A stretch of 17,028 nt of DNA, from the NCBI GenBank assembly GCA_029548025.1, contig JAKPOE010000203.1, positions 1 through 17,028 on the forward strand. The letters are read 5' to 3'. Of the stretch, positions 1 to 7,972 are shown in pieces. Within the stretch, counting starts at the first letter, position 1, and every line of letters begins with the position of its first letter. The notes below the pieces were generated by a model that saw only the letters and a program-made list of their open reading frames with translations, was not told the origin of the DNA and ran no database searches. A program made the translations under genes and the position numbers. The stretch comes from Spirochaetota bacterium. Lineage in GTDB: Bacteria > Spirochaetota > UBA4802 > UB4802.

Positions 1-500
1 GAGTTGGCAATAATGGATCCCAGGTGTATATCGCTTGCGTAGGCAATACGTAATTGTTTTAATGAAGAAGGCTTATGTATAGTTATGTTAATTTCTTTGA
101 CAACAGGTTTCAACTCATTAATATAACCGGCAACTGTTACAGCAAAACTTAAGATAATTATTACTGTATAAGCATACCGTTTAACATTCGATATATTGAA
201 AAAAATCCCTGTTATGGCTGCTATGCTATCAGTTAGCAAAAAACCAAGTAACAGGTACAAAAATAAAGCTATCCACAATGCTCCAATCCAGACAAGGAAA
301 TCACTGGTAGCACATACGGTATATCGTTCTAAAATTCTTCCCATTATGAACGATAGTGCCAGTATGGCAATACCTGCAACGGTAAATAGTTTAAATTGCT
401 GAGGGACTAATTTCTGAATGCGGGTAAGAATATAATAATTAGCAATAAGATAAAAAGCTATAATACTTGCAAAGATGATATAAAAGGTTGAACTTCGCAT
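1..500 (-). CDS. Membrane-anchored metallophosphoesterase, 5' part only
   Basis: Reading the minus strand from ATG at 500 gives an uninterrupted frame to the window edge (166 codons), so the 3' part is missing. The first ~128 residues hold about four hydrophobic segments (roughly 5-25, 38-55, 68-90, 110-127). At the edge comes LRIAYASDIHLGSIIAN, with D157 and H159 forming the DxH metal-binding motif I of calcineurin-like phosphoesterases. This order (transmembrane block, then 'SDIHLG') is that of YkuE/YaeI-like membrane phosphoesterases, some of which act on lipid-linked phosphates; substrate here cannot be told. A Shine-Dalgarno-like AAAGGA lies about 9 bases before the ATG, and a possible promoter sits at 521-549. 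The later motifs (GD, GNHD, GHxH) are outside the window, so catalytic completeness is not shown. Confidence 0.82.
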   Translation of the reverse strand, partial: MRSSTFYIIFASIIAFYLIANYYILTRIQKLVPQQFKLFTVAGIAILALSFIMGRILERYTVCATSDFLVWIGALWIALFLYLLLGFLLTDSIAAITGIFFNISNVKRYAYTVIIILSFAVTVAGYINELKPVVKEINITIHKPSSLKQLRIAYASDIHLGSIIAN

Positions 501-520
501 ACTTATATTCCTTTTTCATT

Positions 521-549
521 AGTATATCGTTATTAATGTTTTAAACCAA
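521..549 (-). promoter_or_regulatory. Possible promoter of the metallophosphoesterase gene
   Basis: On the minus strand TTGGTT (549-544) is followed after 17 bases by TATACT (526-521). The -10 is good and the -35 mediocre. Initiation would fall near 514, leaving a short leader that contains the AAAGGA ribosome site. Seen by eye only. Confidence 0.4.
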
Positions 550-755
550 ATAATTGTTACAAAAATATACAATGTATTCTTATGTTACAGGTGATCGTTG
601 ACTATAAAAAAAGTATGTCTACTTATAAACAATTTTTTATTAAATTAAAAAAGGTAATGGAATATGTATGGCAAACAATTTTATTTTTTAAAAATTTTAA
701 ACAATAAAAATTATGAAATTTAAAACATTATTTTGTATAGAAAAAATTTTTATTA

Positions 756-784
756 TTGACTTTATTTTTTATTTTATTTACAAT
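756..784 (+). promoter_or_regulatory. Strong sigma70-type promoter of the 830-1543 gene
   Basis: TTGACT (756-761), a 17-base spacer, then TACAAT (779-784). Each box matches the consensus in five of six positions. Start of transcription is expected near 791, giving a leader of about 39 bases before the ATG at 830. The upstream sequence is A/T-rich, as in UP elements. Confidence 0.7.
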
Positions 785-829
785 AATATTAATGATATAC
801 CATATTCATAGTTAATCGGGGTTATTATA

Positions 830-1543
830 ATGGAACATATAAAAAAAGTTCGCTGGTTATTAATTATAATGGTAATTATTGGTGCTATGTACCTTACGTA
901 TGCATATCCAGATCAGGTTTTTAGAAGCAATGAATTTATACAGAGCGATATATCTCCTGATAGATTACAGTTTATGCCTGTCACAGAAGATTTTAGGAAT
1001 TATTTTGTTCTTCAATGTATCAATAATACTACTTCAATTTTAATAGGAGATTTTACAGGCACTGAAAAGAATATTAGCCTGGCAAAAGATACTAATGGCG
1101 ATGGAAAACTTGATGAAGTATTTGAATATTTTCCTGAAATAAAGAAATTAACGACCCCGCTTAAGCCCACAACTGCATTTTTTTCAGGTATTGAAACATT
1201 AAAAAAAGATATAATTCTGGGTGATATTTACGCAGTAAACTATGCCTATAAAATGAACTCGCTGCCACTTTTAAAAGCTAAATTGAAAAGCGGAAGGGAT
1301 GTTTTCAAGTTTAAGCATGGATATTCGGTAAAAATTTATGATCCGGATGCTCCAACAACCATAATGGGCGAATATTTCTTTGGTAAAAAAGAAGGGAAAT
1401 ACGATCTTATCTTTAGTACGTATTACTATAAACTTTACCGGACTAAAATATCTCCACCACTCAGCTATTCAGTTTACTGTAAGGATACAACCGATAAATA
1501 TATCGCTGAAATTGTAGAAGAACTTTTAAAAATAGTACAATAA
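830..1543 (+). CDS. Secreted or membrane-anchored protein of unknown function with EF-hand-like loop
   Basis: A 237-residue protein with a basic N-terminus and a hydrophobic stretch (about residues 8-25). This reads as a signal peptide with possible cleavage after the TYA at 23-25, or as a membrane anchor. The mature part therefore lies outside the cytoplasm. Residues 87-96 are DTNGDGKLDE, the acidic calcium-loop pattern DxNxDGxxD also found in EF-hands and dockerins; only one loop is present. The rest is rich in Lys, Tyr and Phe and shows no catalytic motif I recognise. The ribosome site is weak (GGGG about 10 bases before the ATG), but the promoter at 756-784 is strong. It stands alone and converges on the HAMP gene, with 14 bases between the two stop codons. 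Function unknown. Confidence 0.8.
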   Translation: MEHIKKVRWLLIIMVIIGAMYLTYAYPDQVFRSNEFIQSDISPDRLQFMPVTEDFRNYFVLQCINNTTSILIGDFTGTEKNISLAKDTNGDGKLDEVFEYFPEIKKLTTPLKPTTAFFSGIETLKKDIILGDIYAVNYAYKMNSLPLLKAKLKSGRDVFKFKHGYSVKIYDPDAPTTIMGEYFFGKKEGKYDLIFSTYYYKLYRTKISPPLSYSVYCKDTTDKYIAEIVEELLKIVQ

Positions 1544-1557
1544 TAGTTTATGCTCCG

Positions 1558-2100
1558 CTATTTTTTGCCTTCTTGTCGCTTGTGCAGCACCTCAACCATT
1601 TTTACAAACAGAGCATAAAAGTCCTGTAACTCATCCTGCTTGCGCAGTGAACGTGGGTTAGGGATAATGCCGTTAATTATATCATTAAAATAATTTGACA
1701 TAACATATAATGGCCCTGCTATCTTATGCGTTTTCCTGATTAATATAAAGTATAATAGCACCCCTTGAAGGATTACAAAACCTATAATAATAAGTAAAAG
1801 GATATTGTTCAGTGATATAATCTTTTTAATGGTATCAATATTTTTAACATGATCATTGGCAATATTTGATATAGCCAGCTTTTGTTCTGAATCATGGGGT
1901 GATTGTGAATAAGCAATTAAAGCTTCAACGATATTATCCTGAATTTGAATGATGTGGATTAATCGTTTATTATTATATGCTGCATTTACTCCTATTGCAG
2001 CAATTATGATAGCGACAATAACAAATATGATGCCTATGACAGAAAATGTAGTCTTGAGCTGAAATTTTTTGTTTATAATATATTGCTTTCTCTTTTTCAT
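1558..2100 (-). CDS. Small membrane protein with two transmembrane helices and a HAMP domain
   Basis: 180 residues: basic N-terminus, TM1 at about 18-40, an extracytoplasmic helical segment (41-97), TM2 at about 98-121, then a cytoplasmic HAMP-like module. The HAMP call rests on RKTHKIAGPLYVM (122-134), with the typical IAGP start of helix 1, and on LRKQDELQDFY (152-162), matching the 'RxxDE' start of helix 2. Nothing follows the HAMP: no kinase, cyclase or methyl-accepting domain. It may therefore pass a signal to a separate partner or modulate another receptor. Ribosome site AAAAGG lies ~8 bases before the ATG. It follows maf on the same strand but has its own promoter (2155-2182), so it can be expressed apart from rel-maf. 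Role unknown. Confidence 0.82.
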   Translation of the reverse strand: MKKRKQYIINKKFQLKTTFSVIGIIFVIVAIIIAAIGVNAAYNNKRLIHIIQIQDNIVEALIAYSQSPHDSEQKLAISNIANDHVKNIDTIKKIISLNNILLLIIIGFVILQGVLLYFILIRKTHKIAGPLYVMSNYFNDIINGIIPNPRSLRKQDELQDFYALFVKMVEVLHKRQEGKK

Positions 2101-2154
2101 ATGTATAACCTTTTATACAAGTAAATTTTAAACCGCTATAATAGCTGTGAATAA

Positions 2155-2182
2155 ATAATAAACTAATTTTATTTTATGTCAA
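2155..2182 (-). promoter_or_regulatory. Strong promoter of the HAMP protein gene
   Basis: Minus strand TTGACA (2182-2177, perfect consensus), a 16-base spacer, TATTAT (2160-2155, five of six). It lies directly after the maf stop codon. Initiation near 2148 gives a leader of about 48 bases. Confidence 0.7.
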
Positions 2183-2184
2183 TC

Positions 2185-2793
2185 TTAAAATTTGAAATAA
2201 TATAAAAAGTTGTGTAATATATTCATGTCAATCAGCATCCTGAAAAAACAACGCAGTGGAAATCCTATTACATTTGTTAACGAACCGTCAATTTTCTGGA
2301 TAATATCATCCCCATATTCCTGGGCTGCATAGCTTCCGGCCTTATCCAAAAAATTTATTTTTGATAGATAGTTTTTTATATCAGATGATGGAAGCAATTT
2401 GAAATTCACATTGGTAATTTCATAATCACTGTGTTTTTGGTTATGATGTCCATGTTTGTATGCCATGCTAATAGATGAAATAACCTGATGTGTTTTGCCT
2501 GATAATTTTAACAGCATGAAGTATGCATGTTCCTCATCATATGGTTTCCCTAAAATTTCATTGTCGATAGTTACGATAGTATCGCATGCAATAATTAATG
2601 CATGTTCGTATGTTACTTTATGATATATGTCCATTAATTTATGGAAAGCAATGCGTTTAACAAATTCTAACGGTGCTTCGCCATGGTGTGGTGTTTCCAC
2701 TATGTCAGGATGGATAATAGTAAAATCCTGAAATAAATTATTTAGTAAAGATTTTCTTCTAGGGGATGATGAACCAAGTACAATGTTTATCAC
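2185..2793 (-). CDS. maf: Maf-family nucleotide pyrophosphatase
   Basis: A 202-residue Maf/Ham1-fold enzyme, the cytoplasmic house-cleaning pyrophosphatase that cuts non-canonical or pyrimidine nucleoside triphosphates to monophosphates. Signature residues are present: GSSSPRR (7-13), the catalytic Asp of ACDTIV (D71), the GKP lysine (K83), SGKTHQV (98-104) and DKAGSYAAQE (150-159), then IDGSLTNVIGFP (168-179). This pattern fits the dTTP/UTP-type (YhdE-like) subgroup better than the m7GTP type (YceF), but that is inference. The start is GTG at 2793, two bases past the rel stop, with no ribosome site of its own, so translation probably depends on coupling to rel. The C-terminal tail (NILHNFLYYFKF) is aromatic-rich. 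Confidence 0.93.
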   Translation of the reverse strand: MINIVLGSSSPRRKSLLNNLFQDFTIIHPDIVETPHHGEAPLEFVKRIAFHKLMDIYHKVTYEHALIIACDTIVTIDNEILGKPYDEEHAYFMLLKLSGKTHQVISSISMAYKHGHHNQKHSDYEITNVNFKLLPSSDIKNYLSKINFLDKAGSYAAQEYGDDIIQKIDGSLTNVIGFPLRCFFRMLIDMNILHNFLYYFKF

Positions 2794-2795
2794 TG

Positions 2796-4838
2796 TTATT
2801 TCAATACTACTTTTTCATTAAGTTTATAGACGCGGGTCACATTTCTTATCTGTTTTAGCCTCTTGATAATATCATTCAGATGGTTAATGCCCTTAACTTC
2901 AAGTACAAATTTTAGCATTGCCTGATCTTTTGCCACCAATGAGGCTTCAGCTTTTATAATATTTGTTTTTGTCAGTGAAATTTCATCGGCAACATCTTTC
3001 AGAAGATTTGGTCTATCCAATGCTTCCACTGCCAGTTTTACGGGATAGGTACTTTCCGATTGTTCCCATTTTATATCAACAAAACGCTCACTTTCATTCT
3101 GCAATCGCAGCAGAGAAGGGCAGTTCCTTTTGTGAACGGTTATTCCTCTGCCCCGGGTAATAAATCCAATAACATCATCCCCCGGGATTGGCTGACAACA
3201 TTGTGAAAGCTTAATCATCACATTGCTTGTACCCTCAATGGTGATGCCAACCTTTTTTTTGTTTGTATAGCTTTTAATTTTGACAAGCTCTTTTTCAGGG
3301 ATGCTAACATTGGCAATTTTTCCTTTTTTATCTTTATCACTTTCTTGCTTATCTTCCTTTTCAAGGTGCTCATCTTCTATTTCAACATTTTTGCGCAGCC
3401 AATTTCTTATTTTATACCGTGCATTGGATGACTTAACAAATTTAAGCCATGAAGGTGATGGGTGCCCCTTTTTACTGGTTAATATTTCAATAATATCACC
3501 GCTTTTTAATTCAGTTTTTAAGGGAACTAATTGATTATTAACTTTTGCACCTGCACAATGATTCCCGATTTCTGTATGTATTAAATAGGCAAAATCTACC
3601 GGCGTTGAACCTTTTGCCAATTTAATAATTTTACCTTTTGGGGTAAATACAAAGATTTCATCTTCATAGAGGTCCATCTTTAATTCTTTAATAAATTCAC
3701 GGGTATCCCGTACCTCATTTTCCCATTCGTGAAGGTTGTTAAGGATAGTTATACTTTTATATTTTGGTGTAAATGATTTAATCCCTTCTTTATACATCCA
3801 ATGCGCTGCAATACCCATCTCAGCCGTGGCGTGCATATCCCATGTGCGTATCTGTATCTCCAGCGGGTGGCCATCAGGACCAATGACCGTGGTATGTAAT
3901 GATTGGTACATATTGGATTTAGGGACAGCAATATAATCTTTAAATCGTGATGGGATAGGTGTCCATATAGTATGGACAATACCTAAAATCCCATAACAAT
4001 CTTTAACCTCGTTAGTAATTACTCTCACTGCTCTGAGGTCAAATATATCGTCAAATGTTCTCCCCTGCTGAAGTTTTTTGAAAATTGAGTAAAGGTGTTT
4101 TATCCTTCCCTGGACCTGAGCTTCAATGTTAAGCTTTTTTAATCGATGTAGTAAGGTATTGCGTACAGTGTCAATATACGATTCCAGCTCAGTTCTGCGT
4201 GCTTTGATGTGTTCAAGTATGGCTTGATAGTCGTCAGGATATAATACTTTGAATGCTAAATCTTCCAATTCTGAACGTATTTGGGACATCCCCAATCGTC
4301 CGGCTAATGGAGCATAGATATCAAGTACTTCCTGAGCTATATATTTTTGCTTATTCTCGGGCTGAAACATTATTGTGCGCATATTATGCAGTTTATCAGC
4401 AAGTTTGATAATAATGACGCGGGGGTCCTGAATAGTAGCTAAAAGCATTTTCCGTAATGTTTCCGCTTGTTCTTTTTGCTTGGTGTGCTTTTTTAACGAT
4501 GAAATTTTTGTTACACCGTCTACAAGCAGTGCAACCTCATCTCCAAATAGTTCTTTTACTTTATTTATATCTATAGGGGTATCTTCAACAGTGTCATGCA
4601 GCAAAGCAGCAATGATGGTTGTCTCATCCATTTTTAAATTAGCTAAAATAATTGAAACTTCCATGGGATGAACAATGAAAGGCTCGCCTGAAAGACGTTG
4701 CTGATTTTTATGAGCCTCATTGGCTGTTTCGTAAGCTCTTTTTATAGTTTCAATATTTGCATTGATGCTATTTGACTGGATAGCACCTATTAATGTGTCA
4801 ATATCGCGACTTTTTATTTTTAATTCTAAGGGCAACAT
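2796..4838 (-). CDS. rel: Bifunctional (p)ppGpp synthetase/hydrolase (Rel/SpoT type)
   Basis: Makes and degrades (p)ppGpp, the stringent-response alarmone, in the cytoplasm and at the ribosome. From ATG 4838 it is 680 residues. Domains: HD hydrolase (about 30-180) with H57, HDTVED (81-86) and LADKLHN (146-152) intact; synthetase (about 240-350) with RFKDYIAVPK (298-307) and YQSLHT (311-316); TGS (about 394-455); a CC/zinc-finger-like segment (SQCCQP, 545-550; RNCPS, 571-575); C-terminal ACT (about 598-675). The RxKD form (R298, K300, D301) is that of bifunctional Rel/SpoT, whereas synthetase-only RelA has ExDD. The usual KPNGYQSLHT reads KSNMYQSLHT here. A longer frame opens with TTG at 4901 and adds a hydrophobic stretch unlike the family, but a promoter overlaps that codon, so ATG 4838 is preferred. 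Followed two bases later by maf. Confidence 0.95.
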   Translation of the reverse strand: MLPLELKIKSRDIDTLIGAIQSNSINANIETIKRAYETANEAHKNQQRLSGEPFIVHPMEVSIILANLKMDETTIIAALLHDTVEDTPIDINKVKELFGDEVALLVDGVTKISSLKKHTKQKEQAETLRKMLLATIQDPRVIIIKLADKLHNMRTIMFQPENKQKYIAQEVLDIYAPLAGRLGMSQIRSELEDLAFKVLYPDDYQAILEHIKARRTELESYIDTVRNTLLHRLKKLNIEAQVQGRIKHLYSIFKKLQQGRTFDDIFDLRAVRVITNEVKDCYGILGIVHTIWTPIPSRFKDYIAVPKSNMYQSLHTTVIGPDGHPLEIQIRTWDMHATAEMGIAAHWMYKEGIKSFTPKYKSITILNNLHEWENEVRDTREFIKELKMDLYEDEIFVFTPKGKIIKLAKGSTPVDFAYLIHTEIGNHCAGAKVNNQLVPLKTELKSGDIIEILTSKKGHPSPSWLKFVKSSNARYKIRNWLRKNVEIEDEHLEKEDKQESDKDKKGKIANVSIPEKELVKIKSYTNKKKVGITIEGTSNVMIKLSQCCQPIPGDDVIGFITRGRGITVHKRNCPSLLRLQNESERFVDIKWEQSESTYPVKLAVEALDRPNLLKDVADEISLTKTNIIKAEASLVAKDQAMLKFVLEVKGINHLNDIIKRLKQIRNVTRVYKLNEKVVLK

Positions 4839-4872
4839 ATAGTTCAGGTAACCATTTACGATAGTTACTATT

Positions 4873-4901
4873 ATTATAACAAAAATGTAATCAAATATCA
4901 A
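4873..4901 (-). promoter_or_regulatory. Strong promoter of rel-maf
   Basis: Minus strand TTGATA (4901-4896), a 17-base spacer, TATAAT (4878-4873, perfect). Initiation near 4866 puts the ATG at 4838 about 28 bases downstream and excludes the upstream TTG frame start at 4901. Confidence 0.7.
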
Positions 4902-5260
4902 TAATTAATTAGACAACCATAAAAACTAATTTTACCTTTTGAAATAAATAAAGATAAACAGTTTGTTAATAGGTTTAAATAGTTGATACTGCCATACAAT
5001 GCAACAGATAGCTTTTAGAGATTACTCATGCTGGTGAAAATTTTTAAGCAGCAGTACTCATGGATTTATGTGTGTTGATAGAGAATTACTATCGCACAAA
5101 CATGATCTACGAAAGTTATTATCCGTTCAGTGCAAAGAATTATCGTGTAAATGGTACGTGGTGAACTATAAAAAAAATGCTACAATAAAAATTAAAATTT
5201 CCGATGAATATAAATGGTTAATAACTAAAAGACACTCCTATTCGCACATTTACCGGGTTG

Positions 5261-5304
5261 AAGGCTTTTGCAGCAGGCACTCCTGCAAAAGCCTTATATT
5301 TTTT
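5261..5304 (+). terminator. Rho-independent terminator with no evident gene upstream
   Basis: A perfect 13-bp stem, AAGGCTTTTGCAG (5261-5273) with its complement CTGCAAAAGCCTT (5283-5295), loop of 9, then ATA and six T (5299-5304). The T-run is only on the plus-strand side, so it terminates rightward transcription, yet no convincing rightward gene lies upstream. Confidence 0.65.
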
Positions 5305-5362
5305 AGTAGCATCTACTCTTCAATTGTCTCAACTAAAAAAAGAAATTATCCGTTAATTAATG

Positions 5363-5368
5363 TATAAT
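5363..5368 (+). promoter_or_regulatory. -10 box of the YciO-like gene, possibly giving a leaderless mRNA
   Basis: A perfect TATAAT ends 7 bases before the ATG at 5376, so initiation would fall at or next to the start codon. No TTGACA-like box is found at 16-18 bases upstream, which weakens the call. Confidence 0.4.
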
Positions 5369-5375
5369 AATTATT

Positions 5376-5993
5376 ATGATAGTGTTAATCAACGAAACAA
5401 ATCCACAAAAACGCTTTATCAAGAAAGCTAAAGAGGTTCTTGAAGAAGGCGGTATTGTCATCTTCCCGACAGATACCGTGTATGCGTATGGATGTGATAT
5501 CAATGATAAGCGTGCCATTAAACGTTTATATCAAATAAAAAAAATTCCAGTGAACAAACCATTGAGTTTTATATTTTCTGATATATCCGAGATATCAAAG
5601 TTTGTACGGAATGTATCTGATAGTGCATTTAAAATTATGAAAAAAGCATTTCCCGGTCCCTATACGTTTATTTTTCAAGCATCAAAACTGGTTCCAAAAA
5701 TAGCTATCACCAATCAAAAAACAATAGGTGTCAGGATACCAGATAACCAGATAGCTCTGGAACTTGAGCATGCATTAGGTCACCCTATCATGACAGCAAG
5801 TGTCAGCACAAAAGAGGGAAATTATGTCATTGACCCGGTTGATTTGGATAAAGAATACCGGAATGCGGTTGATATGATACTGAGTTGTGGAGCAAAGACG
5901 AGTGAACCTTCAACAGTTGTTGACTTTACAACCGGTAAGGCTCAGATTGTCCGTAAAGGAAAAGGACCACTTTTTTTTATTGAGGAGGAGTAG
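5376..5993 (+). CDS. yciO: YciO/TsaC (Sua5/YrdC) family protein, probable threonylcarbamoyl-AMP synthase
   Basis: A 205-residue YrdC-fold protein. The family makes threonylcarbamoyl-AMP from threonine, bicarbonate and ATP, the first step of tRNA t6A37 modification in the cytoplasm. Motifs: FPTDTVYAYGC (30-40), KKIPVNKPLSFIF (55-67), FPGPYTFI (92-99), TIGVRIPDN (116-124), TASVSTKEG (140-148), PSTVVDFT (178-185). The N-terminus (NPQKRFIKKA) and the YAYGCDI segment match YciO, the TsaC paralogue, more than TsaC or Sua5. Unlike my memory of E. coli YciO, the KPLS lysine (K61) is kept, which favours activity. No second YrdC gene is visible here, so it may be the cell's only one. Start fixed by alignment of the N-terminus; there is no ribosome site. 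Followed 6 bases later by a small membrane protein gene. Confidence 0.88.
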   Translation: MIVLINETNPQKRFIKKAKEVLEEGGIVIFPTDTVYAYGCDINDKRAIKRLYQIKKIPVNKPLSFIFSDISEISKFVRNVSDSAFKIMKKAFPGPYTFIFQASKLVPKIAITNQKTIGVRIPDNQIALELEHALGHPIMTASVSTKEGNYVIDPVDLDKEYRNAVDMILSCGAKTSEPSTVVDFTTGKAQIVRKGKGPLFFIEEE

Positions 5994-5999
5994 TTTACC

Positions 6000-6323
6000 A
6001 TGGATGCCTTTATCAGTTTTCTCATGAAATTACTTGCGATAGCTATTTATATTGCGATGGGTGCGCTGGTAGCATGGATATTTTATAGTCTGAAGCGGCG
6101 TGACCTCTTTGGCGGTTTTATTGGCGGTATGGTCATTGGGGTTATTGGAGCACTTATAGGTGGATTTATTCTGGATAAATTTTTGCTTGATATTACCATA
6201 AAAATATTGCGCTTCCTGGTGTATGATACAGGTGTTAATATTATTGCAGCATTTATTGGTGGTTATGTTGCTGTTTATATTATGAATAAGCTCAATCATA
6301 ATAAAGAACGGAAACGCTATTAA
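6000..6323 (+). CDS. Small glycine-rich integral membrane protein
   Basis: 107 residues with about three membrane segments: 5-29, 37-59 and 78-96. The second and third carry glycine-zipper patterns (FGGFIGGMVIGVIGALIGGF, 37-56; FIGGYV, 85-90), which favour tight helix packing and self-assembly, somewhat as in GlsB/YeaQ-type small membrane proteins. A basic tail (NKERKRY) ends it. The ribosome site GGAGGAG is strong and lies over the stop codon of the YciO-like gene, with 6 bases between the stop and ATG, so the pair is one transcription unit. Its last four bases overlap the end of the convergent radical SAM gene. Function unknown. Confidence 0.78.
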   Translation: MDAFISFLMKLLAIAIYIAMGALVAWIFYSLKRRDLFGGFIGGMVIGVIGALIGGFILDKFLLDITIKILRFLVYDTGVNIIAAFIGGYVAVYIMNKLNHNKERKRY

Positions 6324-7972
6324 AAACACAGTTTTATTGCATCAATTAATTTCCCCGGCACAGACACCAGATACGGCATAGCCTGAGCAAAATCGTTAAA
6401 TGGGCGTTGTACTATCATTGCTGATGCAGTCTTCTTCCCTATTCCGGGTATTGTTGCAAGAGCTTTTTGGGGAAGTGTGTTGATATTCACAGGATAAGGC
6501 AGGCATAATAATGAACGCTCCTGATGACCAACCACAATACAATCCAGAAAGCTATAGAGGGTAAGCTCCAGTGGAATTTTGGCAGTGATGGCGTAGCTTC
6601 TAATCTCTTTTGCATACGAATAACCCTGCACCTGTGAAAGCACAAACATATTTGCTATAACCGTGCCAGCAGGGTAAAGCTTTGTAATCATGGTATGGTC
6701 AATCTCATGTCGTATTTTTTGGCGATAATACCGGTAACGGTTTATCAATAGTTTGCTTTCTTTTTTTTGCTTTTGTGCGGCGATAGTTCCTGGAAATGGT
6801 ACAAGGCTTCGTATATTAATACGTTTAACAAGTAATCCTTTGTGCAGTATTTCCTGTAAGGATTCATAATTTATCTTAAATGTATCAGCATGCTCACCAA
6901 TAAGTCCATGGATGAGATTGATGCCGGGGAGAAGCCTGTGTATATCATTAACACGAGTACCGCCAATATCGTTGATAAGCTGTATTACCTCAATCAACTG
7001 ATCTTTCTGCAATTTTAGATTATTCTTTTTGATAACAGCCGGGTCAAATGATTCTACTCCCAGGGCAAGCGTATCGCCGGCAGTCACCGATTGTGCCAGT
7101 ACGTCAATGATGGCTGATGCTTCGTTTTTATAGTAATAGATGCTACCGGGATTTGCATTGTCAACGTTAAGCATGCTGATTTTTCCGCTTTCTTTTCGTT
7201 TCTGTAATTCATGGAAAAGGGAAATGATAGGCTGGGGATGTGGTCTTGGGAATCCATTGGTAATGTGGTGTAGCTGTGCTTTATACGAAATGATATCAGC
7301 CTGCCGTCCAATTCTAAAACGGGTAATACCCTGTTGTATCAGCGTATCAATTTCAGCTATTATATCTTCTTCCCGCCTGAAGTCAACAAATGAAAACAAC
7401 CCCTCGGCACAAAATGAGCAATGCTGTTGTCGCGGGCATCCCCGGTAGGTTTCTATCTCAGCGATAAGGGTGGGGAATTGTGGATGTTCCTTCACCACCC
7501 TGCTGCCGTACACCGACCATCTGGCAAGGTTATCATAGGTGCGATAGTTATTGGTATAACAATTGTTGCCGGATGCTTTTTCAAATGCAAATTGTTCAAT
7601 GTCGCCGGTAACCAGTATGGAATTGGGAAATGGTGCAACAAGATGCGCTATCATACCGCCTATAGCAAAATTTTGCTGTTTGTTTGCAGTGATGATTTTT
7701 TTTATTTCATCAAGGGTGCCAATGGAAAAACCCAGATATTTCCCGGGAACTATCGCCCCGCCAATACAAAAAACAATAGAATAATATTTGTGTAATACAT
7801 ACTCTGCAGTGCGCATATCATCGATGGTTATATAATCGATGGCATCTTCGTTGACACCAGCATCAACAAGCGCGCCATAAACATACCGCGGGTAGGGTGA
7901 CACAAACGGTGGTACACCAAAACATGCTGGCTCATCAACATAACAGTCAAGGATACAATATCGTTTATTCAT
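6320..7972 (-). CDS. Radical SAM protein with C-terminal helix-hairpin-helix (COG1031-like)
   Basis: 550 residues. Residues 1-160 look like a Rossmann-type, B12-binding-like domain (DEPACFGVPPFVSPYPRYVYGAL at 13-35; IGGAIVPGKYLGFS at 70-83) without the cobalamin DxHxxG motif. The radical SAM core follows: ETYRGCPRQQHCSFCAEG (174-191) places cysteines at 179, 185 and 188 for a 4Fe-4S cluster, spaced C-x5-C-x2-C rather than the usual C-x3-C-x2-C. ALGVESFDP (303-311) is a typical core strand. Residues 497-523 (LPQKALATIPGIGKKTASAMIVQ) form a helix-hairpin-helix, suggesting nucleic acid contact. The whole matches COG1031, uncharacterised radical SAM proteins known mainly from archaea. Its ATG overlaps the stop of the upstream HD gene (ATGA), implying coupling. 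Reaction unknown. Confidence 0.86.
   Translation of the reverse strand: MNKRYCILDCYVDEPACFGVPPFVSPYPRYVYGALVDAGVNEDAIDYITIDDMRTAEYVLHKYYSIVFCIGGAIVPGKYLGFSIGTLDEIKKIITANKQQNFAIGGMIAHLVAPFPNSILVTGDIEQFAFEKASGNNCYTNNYRTYDNLARWSVYGSRVVKEHPQFPTLIAEIETYRGCPRQQHCSFCAEGLFSFVDFRREEDIIAEIDTLIQQGITRFRIGRQADIISYKAQLHHITNGFPRPHPQPIISLFHELQKRKESGKISMLNVDNANPGSIYYYKNEASAIIDVLAQSVTAGDTLALGVESFDPAVIKKNNLKLQKDQLIEVIQLINDIGGTRVNDIHRLLPGINLIHGLIGEHADTFKINYESLQEILHKGLLVKRINIRSLVPFPGTIAAQKQKKESKLLINRYRYYRQKIRHEIDHTMITKLYPAGTVIANMFVLSQVQGYSYAKEIRSYAITAKIPLELTLYSFLDCIVVGHQERSLLCLPYPVNINTLPQKALATIPGIGKKTASAMIVQRPFNDFAQAMPYLVSVPGKLIDAIKLCF

Larger units (their letters stand above)
501..829. other. Divergent AT-rich intergenic region
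   Basis: This 329-base stretch separates two divergent genes. It is extremely A/T-rich between about 600 and 800, with runs of A and T. Apart from the two promoters listed separately I see no gene, RNA fold or long repeat in it. Confidence 0.7.
4839..5375. other. Gene-poor region between rel and the YciO-like gene
   Basis: About 540 bases. It holds the rel promoter (4873-4901), a terminator hairpin (5261-5304) and the -10 box of the next gene. A 99-codon plus-strand frame (5068-5367) is open, but it has poor ribosome-site context, no recognisable motif, and the terminator stem lies inside it. A non-coding plus-strand transcript ending at about 5304 is possible; the best promoter guess, TTGTTA (4963-4968) with GATACT (4985-4990), is weak. 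Confidence 0.5.

Noticed and set aside
4839..4901. TTG-initiated 21-residue hydrophobic extension of Rel
   Set aside because: A TTGATA/TATAAT promoter overlaps it, the extension is unlike Rel N-termini, there is no ribosome site, and ATG 4838 aligns with the family start.
5068..5367. 99-codon plus-strand frame
   Set aside because: No family motifs, weak ribosome-site context, and a strong terminator stem lies inside it.
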